Assembly (NCBI GenBank): GCA_004565275.1
Contig: SDOX01000018.1
Location: 232,541 to 296,540 of the forward strand
DNA length: 64,000 nucleotides
From: Nannochloropsis salina CCMP1776
Lineage: Eukaryota; Sar; Eustigmatophyceae; Eustigmatales; Monodopsidaceae
Direction of reading: 5' to 3'
Under the pieces are notes generated by a model that saw nothing but the letters and a program-made list of their open reading frames with translations, was not told where the DNA came from and made no database searches. Shown in pieces: positions 10,988 through 22,496 of the stretch. Within the stretch, counting starts at the first letter, position 1. Each line of letters starts with the position of its first letter. The position numbers and the translations under genes were made by a program.

Positions 10988-11412
10988 AGGGGTCAAGCAT
11001 CATTGGAAAGCAATATATGCCAGCATCTGTTTATATCTCGAGCTTCTCGCGATCACAAAAAGAAAATTGAACGTGAGGACACACGTACAAGATCAAGATC
11101 GGAAAAGAAAATGCACGGGATATTATCGAGTACACGTTTCTGTGATAGAGGAACCCCTTCTATCCCCTACTGCTTTGTTCTCCATATTTCTTGCTTGCTT
11201 CAACTATTCCACCACGCCGCCAGGGCCTCTTCCCCTGCCTTCACTCCAGATCTTCCTTTCCTTTTCACATCTCCGCATATAGCCTACGCACACATGTTTT
11301 CCAACGCGCTTTCCAGGATATAATCTTTGGTCGTATCCTCTGTACTTAATCTACGTGCGCCAGATGTGCTTCCCCCCCCCCCCCCCGGGCCCTCCCTCGG
11401 CATTCCCTCGTC
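10988..11412. other. convergent intergenic, CGI121 / ETFB 3' ends
   Basis: No gene is seen. A run of 15 C lies at 11372-11386, close to the ETFB stop. Confidence 0.6.
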
Positions 11413-12337
11413 TCACAAAACCTTGGCTTCGTTCTTCAGCTTGTCCAACAGCTCGTCGACGCTCTCCACCATGATCCCTGCTTTCCGTTTACCAGGCTCC
11501 GCCATGGATACCACCGAGGTCTTGGGCGTCACGTCCACTCCCAGCTTCTCGGGGCTCAGCAACTCCATCGGCTTCTTCTTCGCCTTCATGATGTTGGGTA
11601 TGGTCGCATACCGGGGCGTGTTCAGGCGCAGGTCCGTGGAGAGGACGGCCGGCAGGTTGACTTTCAGTACCTCAGAGCCCGTGTCTGTTTCCCGCTCCAC
11701 CTTCAACGCCTTATTCTCATCCACAGGCTCTACCCCCGCAGCGAAAGTCGCTTGAGGCCAGCCCAAGAGTGCAGCCAGCATGGGAGCAGTCTGAGCGTTA
11801 TCCCCGTCGATGGACTGCTTCCCTAAGATGACCAGCCCTGCTTTCTCCTTGTCCACCAACTTTGCCAGCATCTTCGCTACAGCCAAGGGTTGGAGTTCCT
11901 GGTCGGCCCGCAAAGCTGTCTCCACATGGATACCTCGGTCCACGCCCATTGCCAAGGCAGTTCTGAGGGTCTCCTGTGCCTGCTTAGTCCCTACCGAGAC
12001 GGCGACGATCTCTGTGGCAAATTTCTTTTCTTTCAGGCGCACCGCTTCCTCCACGGCGATCTCGCAAAAGGGATTCATGGAATGCTTGACGTTGTTGAGT
12101 TCAACCCCTGTATAGCATTAAAGTGGAAAGGAGAGCAACATGGCTGCATTATTCGAACACTTTGCGAGGATGCGGTCAGGTGAAAGCTAAGCTATTGTCG
12201 TAGGAGAGTATATTCCCCGTATTTCTAGCCGCAGCCCACATGCTGCCGTTCCACAACACTGTACCTTTCTTGTCCGCTGCAACGCGCACTTTGACAGCAT
12301 AGTCAATCACACGCTTCACGCCGACCAGAATACGCAT
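11413..12337 (-). CDS. ETFB: electron transfer flavoprotein beta subunit
   Basis: With the alpha subunit this protein passes electrons from mitochondrial acyl-CoA and amino-acid dehydrogenases to ETF:ubiquinone oxidoreductase. Exon 1 (12265-12337) encodes [19 protein letters not shown] and ends in phase 1 before GTACAG. Exon 2 (11413-12107) starts [18 protein letters not shown]. The join gives 255 residues, exactly the usual family length. Visible motifs are the N-terminal VKRV(I/V)D segment, [16 protein letters not shown], and the AMP-site region around [24 protein letters not shown]. The C-terminal [14 protein letters not shown] stretch is also characteristic. No long presequence is apparent, as is usual for ETFB. 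Confidence 0.95.
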
Positions 12338-13120
12338 TGTTGAGGTGGTGGTGCTATGAAAGGGCTGAAGGAGATGTACCGCTGGCTCCTGCTCCTGCCT
12401 CCGATACAGGATAAAGACGAGGAAGTTATCAGGCTTGAAGACCCGTTCCTCTGCTACTAGGTTGATAGTGACAAATAGCAACGATAATGAGAAATACCAA
12501 AAGCCCGATGCATCATCCAATGGAAAGCCAGGTGCATGTGGCGGACCATGTCCCCTATGACCAAATGGAAGAAGATGAAAGCGGCGACCGTTACAGGGGC
12601 ACATGGGCCCAGGAGGCGAACAGGAAACAAGACTAGACACATTGAGAAAACGTGCATTAAAGCGTTCAGTATGCTGAATCACCGCTATAATACAACCTTC
12701 TTAAAGGCGATAAATTAGATGGTGAAACATTTTTGGAGAACTCAAGCGGTGACATATTTTATCGTAAAGGGTCCAACCGAAGGCAAATGAAGAACGGGGC
12801 AAAATTGAAATAACTACATTTTCTCTGTACATGGAAGTGGCAAAGATCGAATCATATTTGGATGGAAGATACATTGCAATACTCGTGCGATTAGCAAACC
12901 CTTGGGCCCCTTCTTCCAAACCTCAACCTCCCCCTGTACTCGGCTCTTCTGCTCCCTGTTCCCGCCTTGCTCCACTTCACGACTTGTACGTGTCTGACGA
13001 CAAAAATCAAAACCAGACACCTTTCCACCACACTGCCCATTGTCCGGCTGTCATCCCTGCGTGAGCGTAGAATAGGCATCACGATGTCTTCTCTGTCCCC
13101 CATCTTTTCTTTTAGGCTCC
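12338..13120. other. intergenic, 0.8 kb, nothing recognised
   Basis: This lies between the ETFB start and the DLST stop, both on the minus strand. It is presumably ETFB promoter plus DLST 3' sequence. Short open frames show no motif. Confidence 0.55.
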
Positions 13121-14528
13121 TCAAAGCTCCAGAACCATGCGCCGAGGGTCCTCGATCTTGGCGGCGACCGACTTCAAAAATGTGACGGCCTCACGACCAT
13201 CAATCAGTCGATGGTCGTAAGTGAGTGCTAAATACATCATGGGCCGAGCCATCACCTGCCCGTCCTTCCCCACCACGGCCCTCATTTTGGTAGCGTGCAT
13301 GCCCAGGATCGCTGATTGGGGCGGGTTAATGATGGGCGTGCCGAGCAGGCTCCCGAAAACGCCGCCGTTTGAGATGGTGAAGGTCCCTCCCGCCATGTCC
13401 TCCAGGGCCAATGCGCCCTCCTTGGCCTTCTTCCCGTATATGGCGATCTGTCTTTCTACCCCCGCGAAGCTCATGCGCTCGGCATTCCGCAACACAGGAA
13501 CCACCAGGCCCGCGGGCGAAGCGACAGCGACGGAAACGTCGCAGTAGTCCCTGTAGACGATCTCCTTGGTGCCATCGTCGATGAAAGCATTTACGGCGGG
13601 GATCTCCTGCAAAGCGGCGGTAGAGGCTTTGACGAAGGCAGACATGAAGCCCAACTTGACCCCGTGCACCTTCTCGAATTCCTCCTTGTAGGCCTTCCGC
13701 ATCTCCATCAGATTGCCCATGTCAACTTCCTGGAAGGTGGTGAGCATGGCCGCCGTGTTTTGCGCGCTCTTCAGACGTTCCGCGATGCGAAGACGCATCC
13801 GGTTCATCTTCACCCGAGTTTCTGAGCGGTTACCAGGAGCTGAGGGACCTCCAGTGCTGGCCCCTCCCGACGCCACGGGGGCTGGTGCAGGCGTGGGGGG
13901 CTTTGGGGGGGTTGAAGGGGGGGGTGGCGGCGGAGGAGAAGAAGGAGGAGGAGGCGCAGCGGCGGCTTCGGCCTTGGGAGGGGCACGGGGTGGGGTGGGC
14001 GGGGGGGCAGAGGATTGTGCCGCCCCCTCGGGCTTGGCGGCCGTCGTATCAATCTTGGCCAGAGGGACGCCCACGCCCACCGTATCGTCTTCGGCGCCAA
14101 TCACCTCCGTGATGATGCCAGAGCGGGGGGCCCGCACGTCGACGCTCACTTTGTCCGTCTCCAGAACCACGATCACGTCGTCCGCGTCCACCCAGTCCCC
14201 CACCTTCTTCTGCCAATTCACGATGGTACCCTCGGTAATTGAGTCACCCATGCTCGGCACATTCAGGATGAAATCCTGGCCGGCGGAGGCGGAGAGGGCG
14301 CGGATAGGGAGGGAGCGGTGGGTGGACCAGGCTGTAATAGGACGACAGGGGCGCTGGTGCGGTAGAGCGGACAATGTGGAGTTCGAAAAAGCATGGACCA
14401 GATTCGTGATCGGAGCAACTTGGGTAGTTAAGCGGATATGCTGTATTATGGATTTGAAAATTGTGGAAATAAGGGGGAGGGAATGTTGAGTCCCGTCAAG
14501 CTGCCTACATCATCACGGTTCGAAACAT
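13121..14528 (-). CDS. DLST: dihydrolipoyllysine succinyltransferase, E2 of 2-oxoglutarate dehydrogenase
   Basis: This is the mitochondrial TCA-cycle core enzyme that transfers succinyl groups to CoA. The main exon (13121-14440) has a lipoyl domain with the lipoylated lysine in [11 protein letters not shown], then a Pro/Ala/Ser-rich linker of about 80 residues. The catalytic domain follows, containing [20 protein letters not shown] and the active-site [12 protein letters not shown] near the C-terminus. There is no peripheral-subunit-binding domain, as in eukaryotic DLST. The main exon is open at its 5' end without any ATG. A 4-codon first exon (14517-14528, MFRT, donor GTGATG) joined to 14440 in phase 0 would give 443 residues and a basic mitochondrial presequence. 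That start is a proposal; the enzyme itself is certain. Confidence 0.93.
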
Positions 14529-15765
14529 GTCTACAGGCCATTTACGTTTACGATTGCTCTCTCTTGCATCAAACCTGACGGCGTCTACACATCATAAACG
14601 GCCAAGAGAGTGAGAGGGTTTCGCGTGCATTTTAATCTGATATTTCTTCTGAATGTCCCGCAAAGGGGGGAGAAGGACGACATGATTCGACTCCGGCTGA
14701 AACAACATCAAATCGAAATAAAAATAAGCGCTGCCTGCTCGGAATAAACTTCTTTAATGCAGTCGTTCCGCTCAAGACTTTTTCTCCCTCCTTATCATTG
14801 CCATCTTGTAGCACAAGTAAACCAAAGTTGGACTTACCCCCGCCCGCCCCGCTGCCGCCCTGATGTTGCCTTGAAGTCGGCAAGATGTCGACCAAAGGCC
14901 GCGACGAAGCATCATGACGCACCACGGAAGGCCAAAACTTGTGCCCTTCTCGTTTTTGTGAATATGTGGATTGACGTTGCGGACATTTGAGCCGTGGTGA
15001 ATGTGGCAGCAGAGAGCGGCAGTCAGGCACGAGAGCGCCTCTTCCCTCTCGCCGCAATAGCTTTACTTGTCTCGCTCAAATGACTTCAGGTCACGCCCTG
15101 GAAATGGGCCATAGACGCCGCCTCCCTCGGGTGTGCGAGGCAGGTTGGAAGACAGGTGGACAGACGCATGTGCAAGAGAGGCATCGTGCGCTAAGTCATG
15201 TGAAACCAGAGGGAGGGGAAGGCGGTATAGAAGTGGAGGTGGGAGACGTGCGTTGCCTGCCTCTCCTAGGATACGGTACCGCGAAGAGGAAAACTCCCGA
15301 ATATTTACATAGTCCTGCGATATGCCCGCAGCTCATTGCATCCCCCTTTCAGAGAACGTCTTGTAGAAAGTGAGCTCGAGGACCTTCGCTGTGATGTCTC
15401 CACTGGCTTGCGAGGCTCCAGTGAACGGCATGACTCCCGAGTGTGGATATATAAATAAGGCGTCTTGGCGTTCGGACCGTACATAAAGCTGGGGACTCTT
15501 CCTATCGCACACTCACAGGGTGGTTTCTGGCTGAATTGGCTTGAGTGTTAAATGATTATGATCTTTTCGAAGACCAGCATTAAAAGTCTGAGTCCAGCTC
15601 TCCAGGATGTTCTTTCTTCTCTGTTTCGTCATTCACTCGTGGCCACAGCCTCTTGTTTGTTGGCATGTCAGTAAGGAATAACAAGAAACCACATTTATTC
15701 ATGTATCTTCCAAATCAATTGAGCAGGTGTACTTACAAGGGTCTTGCTTCGCAATCCAAAGTCAG
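14529..15765. other. divergent intergenic, 1.2 kb
   Basis: This lies between DLST and the SEC14-like gene. A clear TATA-like element sits at 15448-15458. Open frames near 14632-15373 have no recognisable features. An upstream non-coding or short coding exon of the SEC14-like gene may lie near 15480-15720. Confidence 0.5.
15448..15458 (+). promoter_or_regulatory. TATA-like box upstream of the SEC14-like gene
   Basis: TATATAAATAA lies 308 nt before the proposed ATG at 15766. This would fit a transcript with a leader of about 270-280 nt or a short upstream exon. Confidence 0.35.
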
Positions 15766-16880
15766 ATGGTCCTTGAATTTTTGACCCCCCGGAAATGGGA
15801 TATACTGACCCCAAAGGCTAAGGACACCCAGGAAGCACTGCGAATCGAGCTCGAAAAAATGGTTGCTCACTTTCCTGCGGCCAAAGAGAAAGACTTGAAA
15901 CGCTTTTTAATGGGTTTCCATACGAAGGCAGACAAGGCTATTCCAGCTTACGAGGCGCACTTGCGTTGGTAAGAACGAGATGGTAGGGCGGTCCTACGCA
16001 TCTCCTGGGCCAAGCCTTTGATCACCGTTCGCTCAATTTCACGTCCATACATAGGCGGGCTCAAAATCTTCCTATTGCCAAAGAATCTTGTTTGAAGGAG
16101 CTCCAAAAAGGGCGTTTCTATTTTCATGGGATGGACCTAGAAGGGCGTCCTGTAGCCTATTACTCACTTGCATGTCACGACCCAAAACATTGCGACATCT
16201 CAGAAATTATGCGTATGATGACTTATCAGGTAGGGAGGGACTATGATGCTTTGTCCACCATTGCTCTTCCAGGATGAACACCAATTCGAGTTGTCTTTTC
16301 CATTACCTTCCTTCAACCACCTCGCATGACTGGATCCCGTTGACAGGTCGAAAAGGTGTTGGCTGAGATGCCAGATGATGTGAAAGGCTTTACGATTGTT
16401 TGGGACACGCGCAATACGGGTATAAAGGTAAGGCGCCTTACGGAAAATATAGCATAGTAGAGGAGCATTAGGGAAGATGCATAGTCTTTCACACAGTTGG
16501 TAGGCCAAGAAAAGGGTGGATCTTGATGATTTATGCTCTCACCACCTGATGGCTGCTTTCACCTCTTCATCCCGCTATTTCTGCGTATTTATTTTCACGT
16601 TTATAATTTTCAGAACACAGACACGGAATTTCTCCGCGAGTTTCTCAATTTTTTCCGCGCCCAGTACCCGGAGGTTCTTGCTCAACTGCTGATCGCTCCC
16701 GTCGGATTTTTCCAAAGAACGATGTGGAACACATTCGCGCGCTTTTTGGATGAGCGCAGAGCGTCTCGCATTCGTATGGTCGCGACGATGGGGGACTTGC
16801 GAGATTACATTTCTGAGAAAGAACTTCTGACGACCCATGGGGGTAAGAATACTTGGCATTTCGTTCCAGACAACGCCTAA
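15766..16880 (+). CDS. SEC14-like CRAL-TRIO lipid-binding protein
   Basis: CRAL-TRIO proteins bind or exchange phosphoinositides and other lipids at membranes. Four exons join in phase: 15766-15968, 16055-16229, 16347-16427 and 16614-16880 (introns 86, 117 and 186 nt), giving about 241 residues. The N-terminal helical part (residues 15-70, ending DLKRFLMGFHTKADKAIPAYEAHLRW) matches the CRAL-TRIO N region. The lipid-binding fold follows, with GRFYFHGMDLEGRPVAYYSL, GFTIVWDTRNTGIK, YPEVLAQLLIAPVGFFQRTMW and the final FLDERRASRIRMV. The 5' end is uncertain because the frame is open upstream of 15766 and an extra exon is possible. The ligand cannot be told from sequence. Confidence 0.85.
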
Positions 16881-17437
16881 GAATGGAAATTTGTCCGTAC
16901 ACTGCCTCGCCCAATGTTCAAAGGTCCAGATGTTATTTTTTCCATCACGTTATGAGATGAAGTGTTCGGGTGACTGGAGTGTATGTCCTTTGTAAGCTAC
17001 GAATTTTAAAGTGTATAGGAGAAGGGTACTACGCTGGTACATGGACACACAAACAGACGCGCTCAATCGTACATGAAGGGTACTGAATTAAGAAGAAAGA
17101 CGCGTGAAAGTAAGATAGCGCCAAGTATTGCTGAATACGCCCTTCATTTTTCATTTCCAAGAGAATCCGAGCGATATAAATAGAAACCTTTCTGATTATC
17201 CACGTCCTTGATACAGTCCAAACTCTCGCACAGGCCCGCAGACGGGCTTGGTGGGTTTTATTGTCATATGGGCCGAGTCTGCGGCTAGCGGCGGTCCCAG
17301 GCGAGCGACAGCTGTGCTTAACCCGGCGTTCCCAATGGGACGGCCGAAATTGTCCGCCTCTTAATTATTATACCCAGTAGTATTCACCAAAAAGCCAATG
17401 TTACGCCAAAAATACGAACAATTAGCCCACAGTGACG
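16881..17437. other. intergenic, 0.56 kb, promoter of CRT-like gene
   Basis: No gene is seen. A TATAAATAG element at 17175-17183 lies about 255 nt before the start at 17438. Confidence 0.5.
17175..17183 (+). promoter_or_regulatory. possible TATA box of CRT-like transporter gene
   Basis: TATAAATAG lies in non-coding sequence between two plus-strand genes. The assignment rests on motif and position only. Confidence 0.3.
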
Positions 17438-19190
17438 ATGGAGGTACGGGAGCAAATCCTGGGTGCGCTGCACAGCCAAGATGCAGCATCGGGAGTGGAC
17501 GAGGTAAGCACAGAGATCGTGTACTAATTAATTCATGACGACAACTTGCTTGACACGCAAAACTTCAACAGATTTCAAGACCCAGGACTGTAGGTCGTAG
17601 ATGTAAAGTTTTTAATGGGAGAGATGACCACCAGTGGTTGAGAAGGGAACATTTGTCTCGGTACGGCTCAATTTAATCTCCCCAATCTCAACAATTTTTC
17701 AGCTCCTGAGCGAGGATGCAACAGCACAAGGAGACCTCCCAGACGGCAAAAGAGAGACACGGGACTTAGAAGCATCGATACCATCTCTTCTCCTCGGCGA
17801 AGCTCCACGAAACAGAAGAAACCTCGTTGTAGCCTCCTGTGCCCTTTTCTTCATCGTTTTGGCCGTCGTACTCTTAGGCACTCTCTTGACAGTCATCACC
17901 AAAGTCATGACTGTGCCTATGGCCAATTACACCGCCGCCCTGACCCTGCAAACAACGTTTGCTTACGTGCCATTGACTTTGATTTACATGCTTTTCAAAT
18001 GGAAAGCTGGAAAGCTTGCGTACGCTGACTTGATCTACCCCTGGCGGCCCGTTACTGCCGTGGCATGCCTGTACGCCGTGGGACAGATACTGCTCATATA
18101 CGGTACTCAATACACGAGCGGACCGATGCAGGTCATCCTTTCCCAATCTGCGATACCCTTCAGCATGGGAATCTCCCATATGATGCTGGGCTCGACCTAC
18201 CGGTGCAGGCACTACGTGGGCGCCGTCCTTGTCCTCCTCGGCATCCTCCTCGCTGTCGGCGGTTCCCTGGCTCAGGAGAAGGTGGGGCGCTTTGAGGCCG
18301 GGTGGATAGTCGGGTACGTCCTCTCCTGGATCCCCTACGTCATCTACACGGTCTACGGTGAGAGCCTGTACAGAAGCCGGGCCAGGCCGCCCGACCCCGT
18401 CATCTTCACTGGCATCATCTCAGCCGTCCAGTTCCTCTTCCTCTGCCTCCTCGCCCCCACCCTCCCCTACCTCAAACGCCCTCCCGCGCCCGTGTCCTCT
18501 CTTCTCGCCTCCCTCATCGCTGGTGGCAAATGCCTTGTCGGCATCAACACCCTCCCCACCGACGACTGCTGGCCCTTGGCGCCCATCCTCGTGCTCTCCT
18601 ACAACGTCCTCAACGTCATACTCTTGTACCCGACCTTCGCCCTCCTCGAGCACGGCTCCTCCAACCTCTTCTGGCTCGCCTGTACCCTGATCGTGCCCTT
18701 CTCTGGCTTTGCCTTCTCCCTCCCTTTCATCCCAGGGGCGGAACCCGTGACGGTGGAGGAGGGTCTCAGCCTTCTCGTCATCGTTTTCGGCCTGGGGATC
18801 TACGGATGGTCCAAGGAATCGGCGGTGCGAGGTGTGGAGGCGCTCAAGCAAGCCGCTCCCAAGCGTACCTCCAAGAAACATTTAGTCTGTGTTGGCGTTG
18901 AAAATCCGGAGGTCTCAGTCGAAATGGCTCCTCTTGACGCCACCGGTTCCTCCTTCTCCACCTCTTTGTCCTCCTCCTCGGCCCCCTCCTCCCCCCTGCC
19001 CGCATGCCTTCTGGAAGCTCGAGCAGACAATGAGGAAGAAGACATTGAGTGCCATTCTTGCGATGTGGTAGGACGGAAGAGGAAGATCGCAGGTGTCACA
19101 GAAGCTGCTGAGGAGAATGGGAAGGCCTCGAGGGCCCTGAGGGCTGCGCTACTCGCTGTCGAGGAGGAGAGGGCGAGAAGGAGGCAATGA
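17438..19190 (+). CDS. CRT-like transporter (chloroquine-resistance-transporter / CLT family, DMT superfamily)
   Basis: This is a polytopic membrane protein. Relatives include Plasmodium PfCRT in the digestive vacuole and plant CLT thiol/glutathione exporters of the plastid envelope. Exon 1 (17438-17503) encodes a 22-residue cytosolic start before GTAAGC. Exon 2 (17703-19190) joins in phase 0, giving 517 residues. About ten hydrophobic segments run from residue 75 to 395. Conserved family features include the MANYTAALTLQTTFAYVPL segment, IYGTQYTSGPMQVILSQSAIP, the Cys-containing loop (GKCLVGINTLPTDDCWP) and LLEHGSSNLFWLACTLIVPF. The C-terminal 130 residues are soluble, Ser-rich and basic. No plastid signal is obvious, so location and substrate stay open. 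Confidence 0.88.
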
Positions 19191-20086
19191 CGGGAGAGAA
19201 TGGGGCACATCTGACGAAAGGGAGGCAAATCCATCGAGTGAGGCTGCAGGATGGATGGGTAAAGGAGTGCGGTGCATGAAAGGGGGCCCGAGGACGATAG
19301 GGCTGCCGTTTCTCTTGCCGACTCCCCGAATGAGACGGATCCACTCGTGAAGGGCGGGCTACATGCCACTTGTGAGCCCCGAGCCTCCCCGATTAAGAAT
19401 GAGATGACTCTTCATTCGCCCAGCGAGCAAAGACTTAGGTGCTATCTCGCCGCCCCTCCCTTCCGACAAGTGTGTGCGGGAGGAGAGCGGTTCCGCCCGT
19501 CACAGCTGTCTCATCAAGGAGCGGCCGCCTTGGCTTTTCGCAGTCGGCATGAAAGATCTTAAGAGGTTAGAAGACCTCTTGAGGCTGCTGTCTTCTCTCC
19601 AAAGTTGGTCGCGAGACGCGAGGGAGGCCCTCTGCCGGAGAGCTGTGAGGCTGGGGGTGGAAGTGACGCGCATGGCGACGTCAAGGGAGGCCTGCGGTTT
19701 CGCTCCGTGAGGACCCCATACATCGCTGTCGAGCATGCTTTAGGATCTTGCATGCTTTCGTTCTTCATTGGCGTGGCACCTACAGGGAATAAGATGTAGA
19801 TGTTGACGGCTTGAAAATGAGGTATGCCACTGAACGTCTCAAGATGAGGATTTCCTCATCTTTTGCACTTGACGATGGAACGACGGACGGAAAAAACTGG
19901 CAACAATTCTCCTAACTCAATGAAATTTGAACCTCAAAGTAAACTGTACCGTCCTGCACCCAGCCATTTCCCTCCAAAATTGTGTTTACTTACAGCTTGC
20001 GAAGTAAGTCCTCCGTGTAACTTGCCGCCTTCCTTGCCCACCGTCGCTCTTCCTCTCTCCTATTCCCTGGAGCCCTTGTCCTCCTG
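19191..20086. other. convergent intergenic, 0.9 kb
   Basis: This lies between the CRT-like stop and the TTC38 stop. Several short open frames run on both strands, none with a recognisable motif. Confidence 0.55.
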
Positions 20087-22381
20087 CTATATCTCCGCGG
20101 TATCCAGGTGTCTTATGTACGCCCTCTCCTCCCAGCCCCCTTTTTTCTCCCAATCCCCTCCCTCCCGTCTTCCTTGGCCCTCCAGCTGCCGCAGCAAGGT
20201 CCAAGTCCCTTCCTCGTTCTCCGGGTCCTTCTCCATCGCCCGTTCCGCCAACAGTCTCCGAGCCCGGGCCAAGTCCGTCCCATTCCGTAAGCAAGCCGTG
20301 ATAAGCGTCAGGGCCAGGACGTCTCGCTGGGCGTGGGAGCCCCCCACCAGGTGCCAATGGGCGGCCGAGGCCGAGAGCAGGCGGACGGTCTCCGCGTAGT
20401 CGCCCTCTACGAACTTGACCAGGGCAGCCCCGACGTCCAATCCCACCGTTGCTAGGACCTTGGCGTTGGTCGACTGCGGGGTGGGCAAGGAGGAAGGAAA
20501 ATCTGAAGAGGCAGTAACAGAGAAGCTCTCCCTCCCGTCGCATTCATCCTCGGCACACCAACCCCGCTGTAGCCACGAGGACAGCGGGGGAGGGAAAGGG
20601 AGACGGACAAACTGACAGACCAGCCAGTTCCTCAACTGCCTGTGCAATCGTTGACTACACCCACGTCCACGCCTGCTCAGAGCCCTCCCTTCCCCCGCGG
20701 ACGCCGCGAGACGACGCATGGACGCCAAGGCCCGATGCGCGGCGGTCAGGTCGACTCGAGCCAGACACATGAGCATGTGCACGTCATTGAAGCTGGTGCT
20801 ATGCATGTCTTCGTAGCCGCCCTCCTGGTACCATTTACGAAGAGCGTGGAGCCGTTTCATTACCCTGTCCTCCCTCTCACCGTCTTCTCCCCCCCCCTCG
20901 CTGACCAGCATCATCCTCCACAGCAGACTCGAGGCATCTGCCATCGCTAAAGGCGTGGCCGGCGCCCTTCGCCCCTCATCCATCAGCAAGACGTCATCCA
21001 GCACCCGCCACACCACCGTCTCCCAGCCTTCCTCCATCCCCCCCTCTTCCCAGCCTAAAGCCATCACGGCGCGGTGCCACGCAATGTGGTGTGCGAACAA
21101 AGACGGGGGCATTACCTCCTCCCGAAACGCTTCCCTACCCTCACGACGGGCGGCCACCATCTCGTACGTATGGATAAGTGCGTGCAGGGCTATATCGTCC
21201 ATCGGGTCCTCTTCCAACACGCTTCGCGCAACCTCCGCCGATCGGTGCAGGTCCCCCGCTTCCTCCAAGGCGAAGGCCCACATGCTGCGAACCTTGCGTA
21301 GGTCCCTGTCTTCCTCGCCCTCCACTTCAGAGCCCGAGCCCGTCTTTCTCTCGAGCCTTTTCCTCGCGTCGTCGCGCCCGTCCTCCTCTTTCTCTCCCAC
21401 CTCCACACCTCCCTCCCAACCCTTTCCTCCCTCCTTCTCTGCCTCCTCCCTTGCGTCCCACCGACTCAAGACCCGAGCCAGTGATGCCTTCATTCCCTCC
21501 GTGTCGCCTAAAATTATGTAGGCATCATGAGCAGAGCGCACTGCCAAGAGGTCTCGGGGGTTGCGCCACAGGACCTCCTCCCAGTATCTCGCAGCCAAGG
21601 TGTAGTCAGGAGTGCAGGGGTCGTAAAGGGCATGAAGAGCCAGGAAGTAGAGGCGCTCTCGCATAGTGGGTGTGGCTGAAATGCTGCGATCGCCCGGGGC
21701 ACATTCACTGACGTTCCTGTCGTTCCTTTCATCGCCGCCACCCTGGCAGTACCCGGGATGCAGCACAGTAGACACAGATGGGCTAAAGCACTCGGCTGCA
21801 GCCTTGTAACTTTCTTGAACAAGGGGATGGGAGCTTTGTACACCCGTAGAAAGCAGCAATATGTGCGCTCGAAAAATGTGAGCCATCAAATAAGAAGAAC
21901 ACGCGCAGGAGGAAGGGGAATAGGAGACGGACAAGGCATGGTTGAGGGGTGCGAGGATCTCGCCTCGAAGACCTGCATACGAGCGAACGGCCTCATTGAA
22001 CGATGCAATGGCCTCAGCCGGGACTGGGGTAGAGACTGGGCCCCAAGCATCGGCGGTCTGCAATAAATTGGAGTGCGGAAGACTGGTGGGAGAGCATGAA
22101 GGAGGAGAAGAGGAAGAGGACGAGGAGGAGGAGGTGGAGGAAGAGGAGGAGGAGGAGGAGGAGGAGGAGGAGGAGGTTGTAGCGAGAAAGAAGAGCGCCA
22201 TCGCACAATAAAACAAGGCAACCCGTAAGGCATTCAGCTTGGAAAAGAAGAAAAGTCGTGGTGGTCGCGCCATTTTACCCTGTGGCTCATGATTTCGCGC
22301 TTGTGAGGGGGTCCATGCAAGGCGTTCGACGATGTCCCCTGAGGTCATCTTGAAGAGGAACAAGTGCCACTTCTCGCTCAT
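20087..22381 (-). CDS. TTC38: tetratricopeptide repeat protein 38 (TTC38) family
   Basis: The molecular role of the family is unknown. The protein would be about 764 residues from the ATG at 22381. A hydrophobic segment (ALRVALFYCAMALFFLATT) and then a poly-Ser tract encoded by a (GGA)n repeat precede the conserved part. Typical TTC38 stretches are the helical-repeat core with PMDDIALHALIHTYEM and FAHHIAWHRAVMALGWEEG, then MHSTSFNDVHMLMCLARV. The C-terminal VGLDVGAALVKFVEGDYAETV and GGSHAQRDVLALTLITACL also match. The segment encoded around 20465-20660 interrupts the alignment, is rich in Arg/Trp/Pro and ends at a CCGCAG; it may be an intron that happens to stay open. It is divergent from the DUF1995 gene, with only 115 bp between starts. 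Start choice is uncertain, since several in-frame ATGs exist. Confidence 0.85.
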   Translation of the reverse strand: MSEKWHLFLFKMTSGDIVERLAWTPSQARNHEPQGKMARPPRLFFFSKLNALRVALFYCAMALFFLATTSSSSSSSSSSSSSTSSSSSSSSSPPSCSPTSLPHSNLLQTADAWGPVSTPVPAEAIASFNEAVRSYAGLRGEILAPLNHALSVSYSPSSCACSSYLMAHIFRAHILLLSTGVQSSHPLVQESYKAAAECFSPSVSTVLHPGYCQGGGDERNDRNVSECAPGDRSISATPTMRERLYFLALHALYDPCTPDYTLAARYWEEVLWRNPRDLLAVRSAHDAYIILGDTEGMKASLARVLSRWDAREEAEKEGGKGWEGGVEVGEKEEDGRDDARKRLERKTGSGSEVEGEEDRDLRKVRSMWAFALEEAGDLHRSAEVARSVLEEDPMDDIALHALIHTYEMVAARREGREAFREEVMPPSLFAHHIAWHRAVMALGWEEGGMEEGWETVVWRVLDDVLLMDEGRRAPATPLAMADASSLLWRMMLVSEGGGEDGEREDRVMKRLHALRKWYQEGGYEDMHSTSFNDVHMLMCLARVDLTAAHRALASMRRLAASAGEGRALSRRGRGCSQRLHRQLRNWLVCQFVRLPFPPPLSSWLQRGWCAEDECDGRESFSVTASSDFPSSLPTPQSTNAKVLATVGLDVGAALVKFVEGDYAETVRLLSASAAHWHLVGGSHAQRDVLALTLITACLRNGTDLARARRLLAERAMEKDPENEEGTWTLLRQLEGQGRREGGDWEKKGGWEERAYIRHLDTAEI
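22126..22180. repeat. (GGA/TCC)n trinucleotide repeat
   Basis: The repeat encodes the poly-Ser tract of TTC38 on the minus strand. Read on the plus strand it gives a spurious Glu-rich frame. Confidence 0.9.
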
Positions 22382-22496
22382 TGCTGTCTGGGCGACCACG
22401 TTGGGGACTCCAAGGCCATGTCCAGGGACAAAACCGAGGTCTGTTGGTCACTCTAAGTCCGTTCAATTCCCTCTAACTCACTCAATTGAAACAGAC

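Noticed and set aside
22060-22211. Glu-rich plus-strand frame
   Set aside because: It comes from the (GGA)n repeat that encodes poly-Ser in TTC38 on the other strand.
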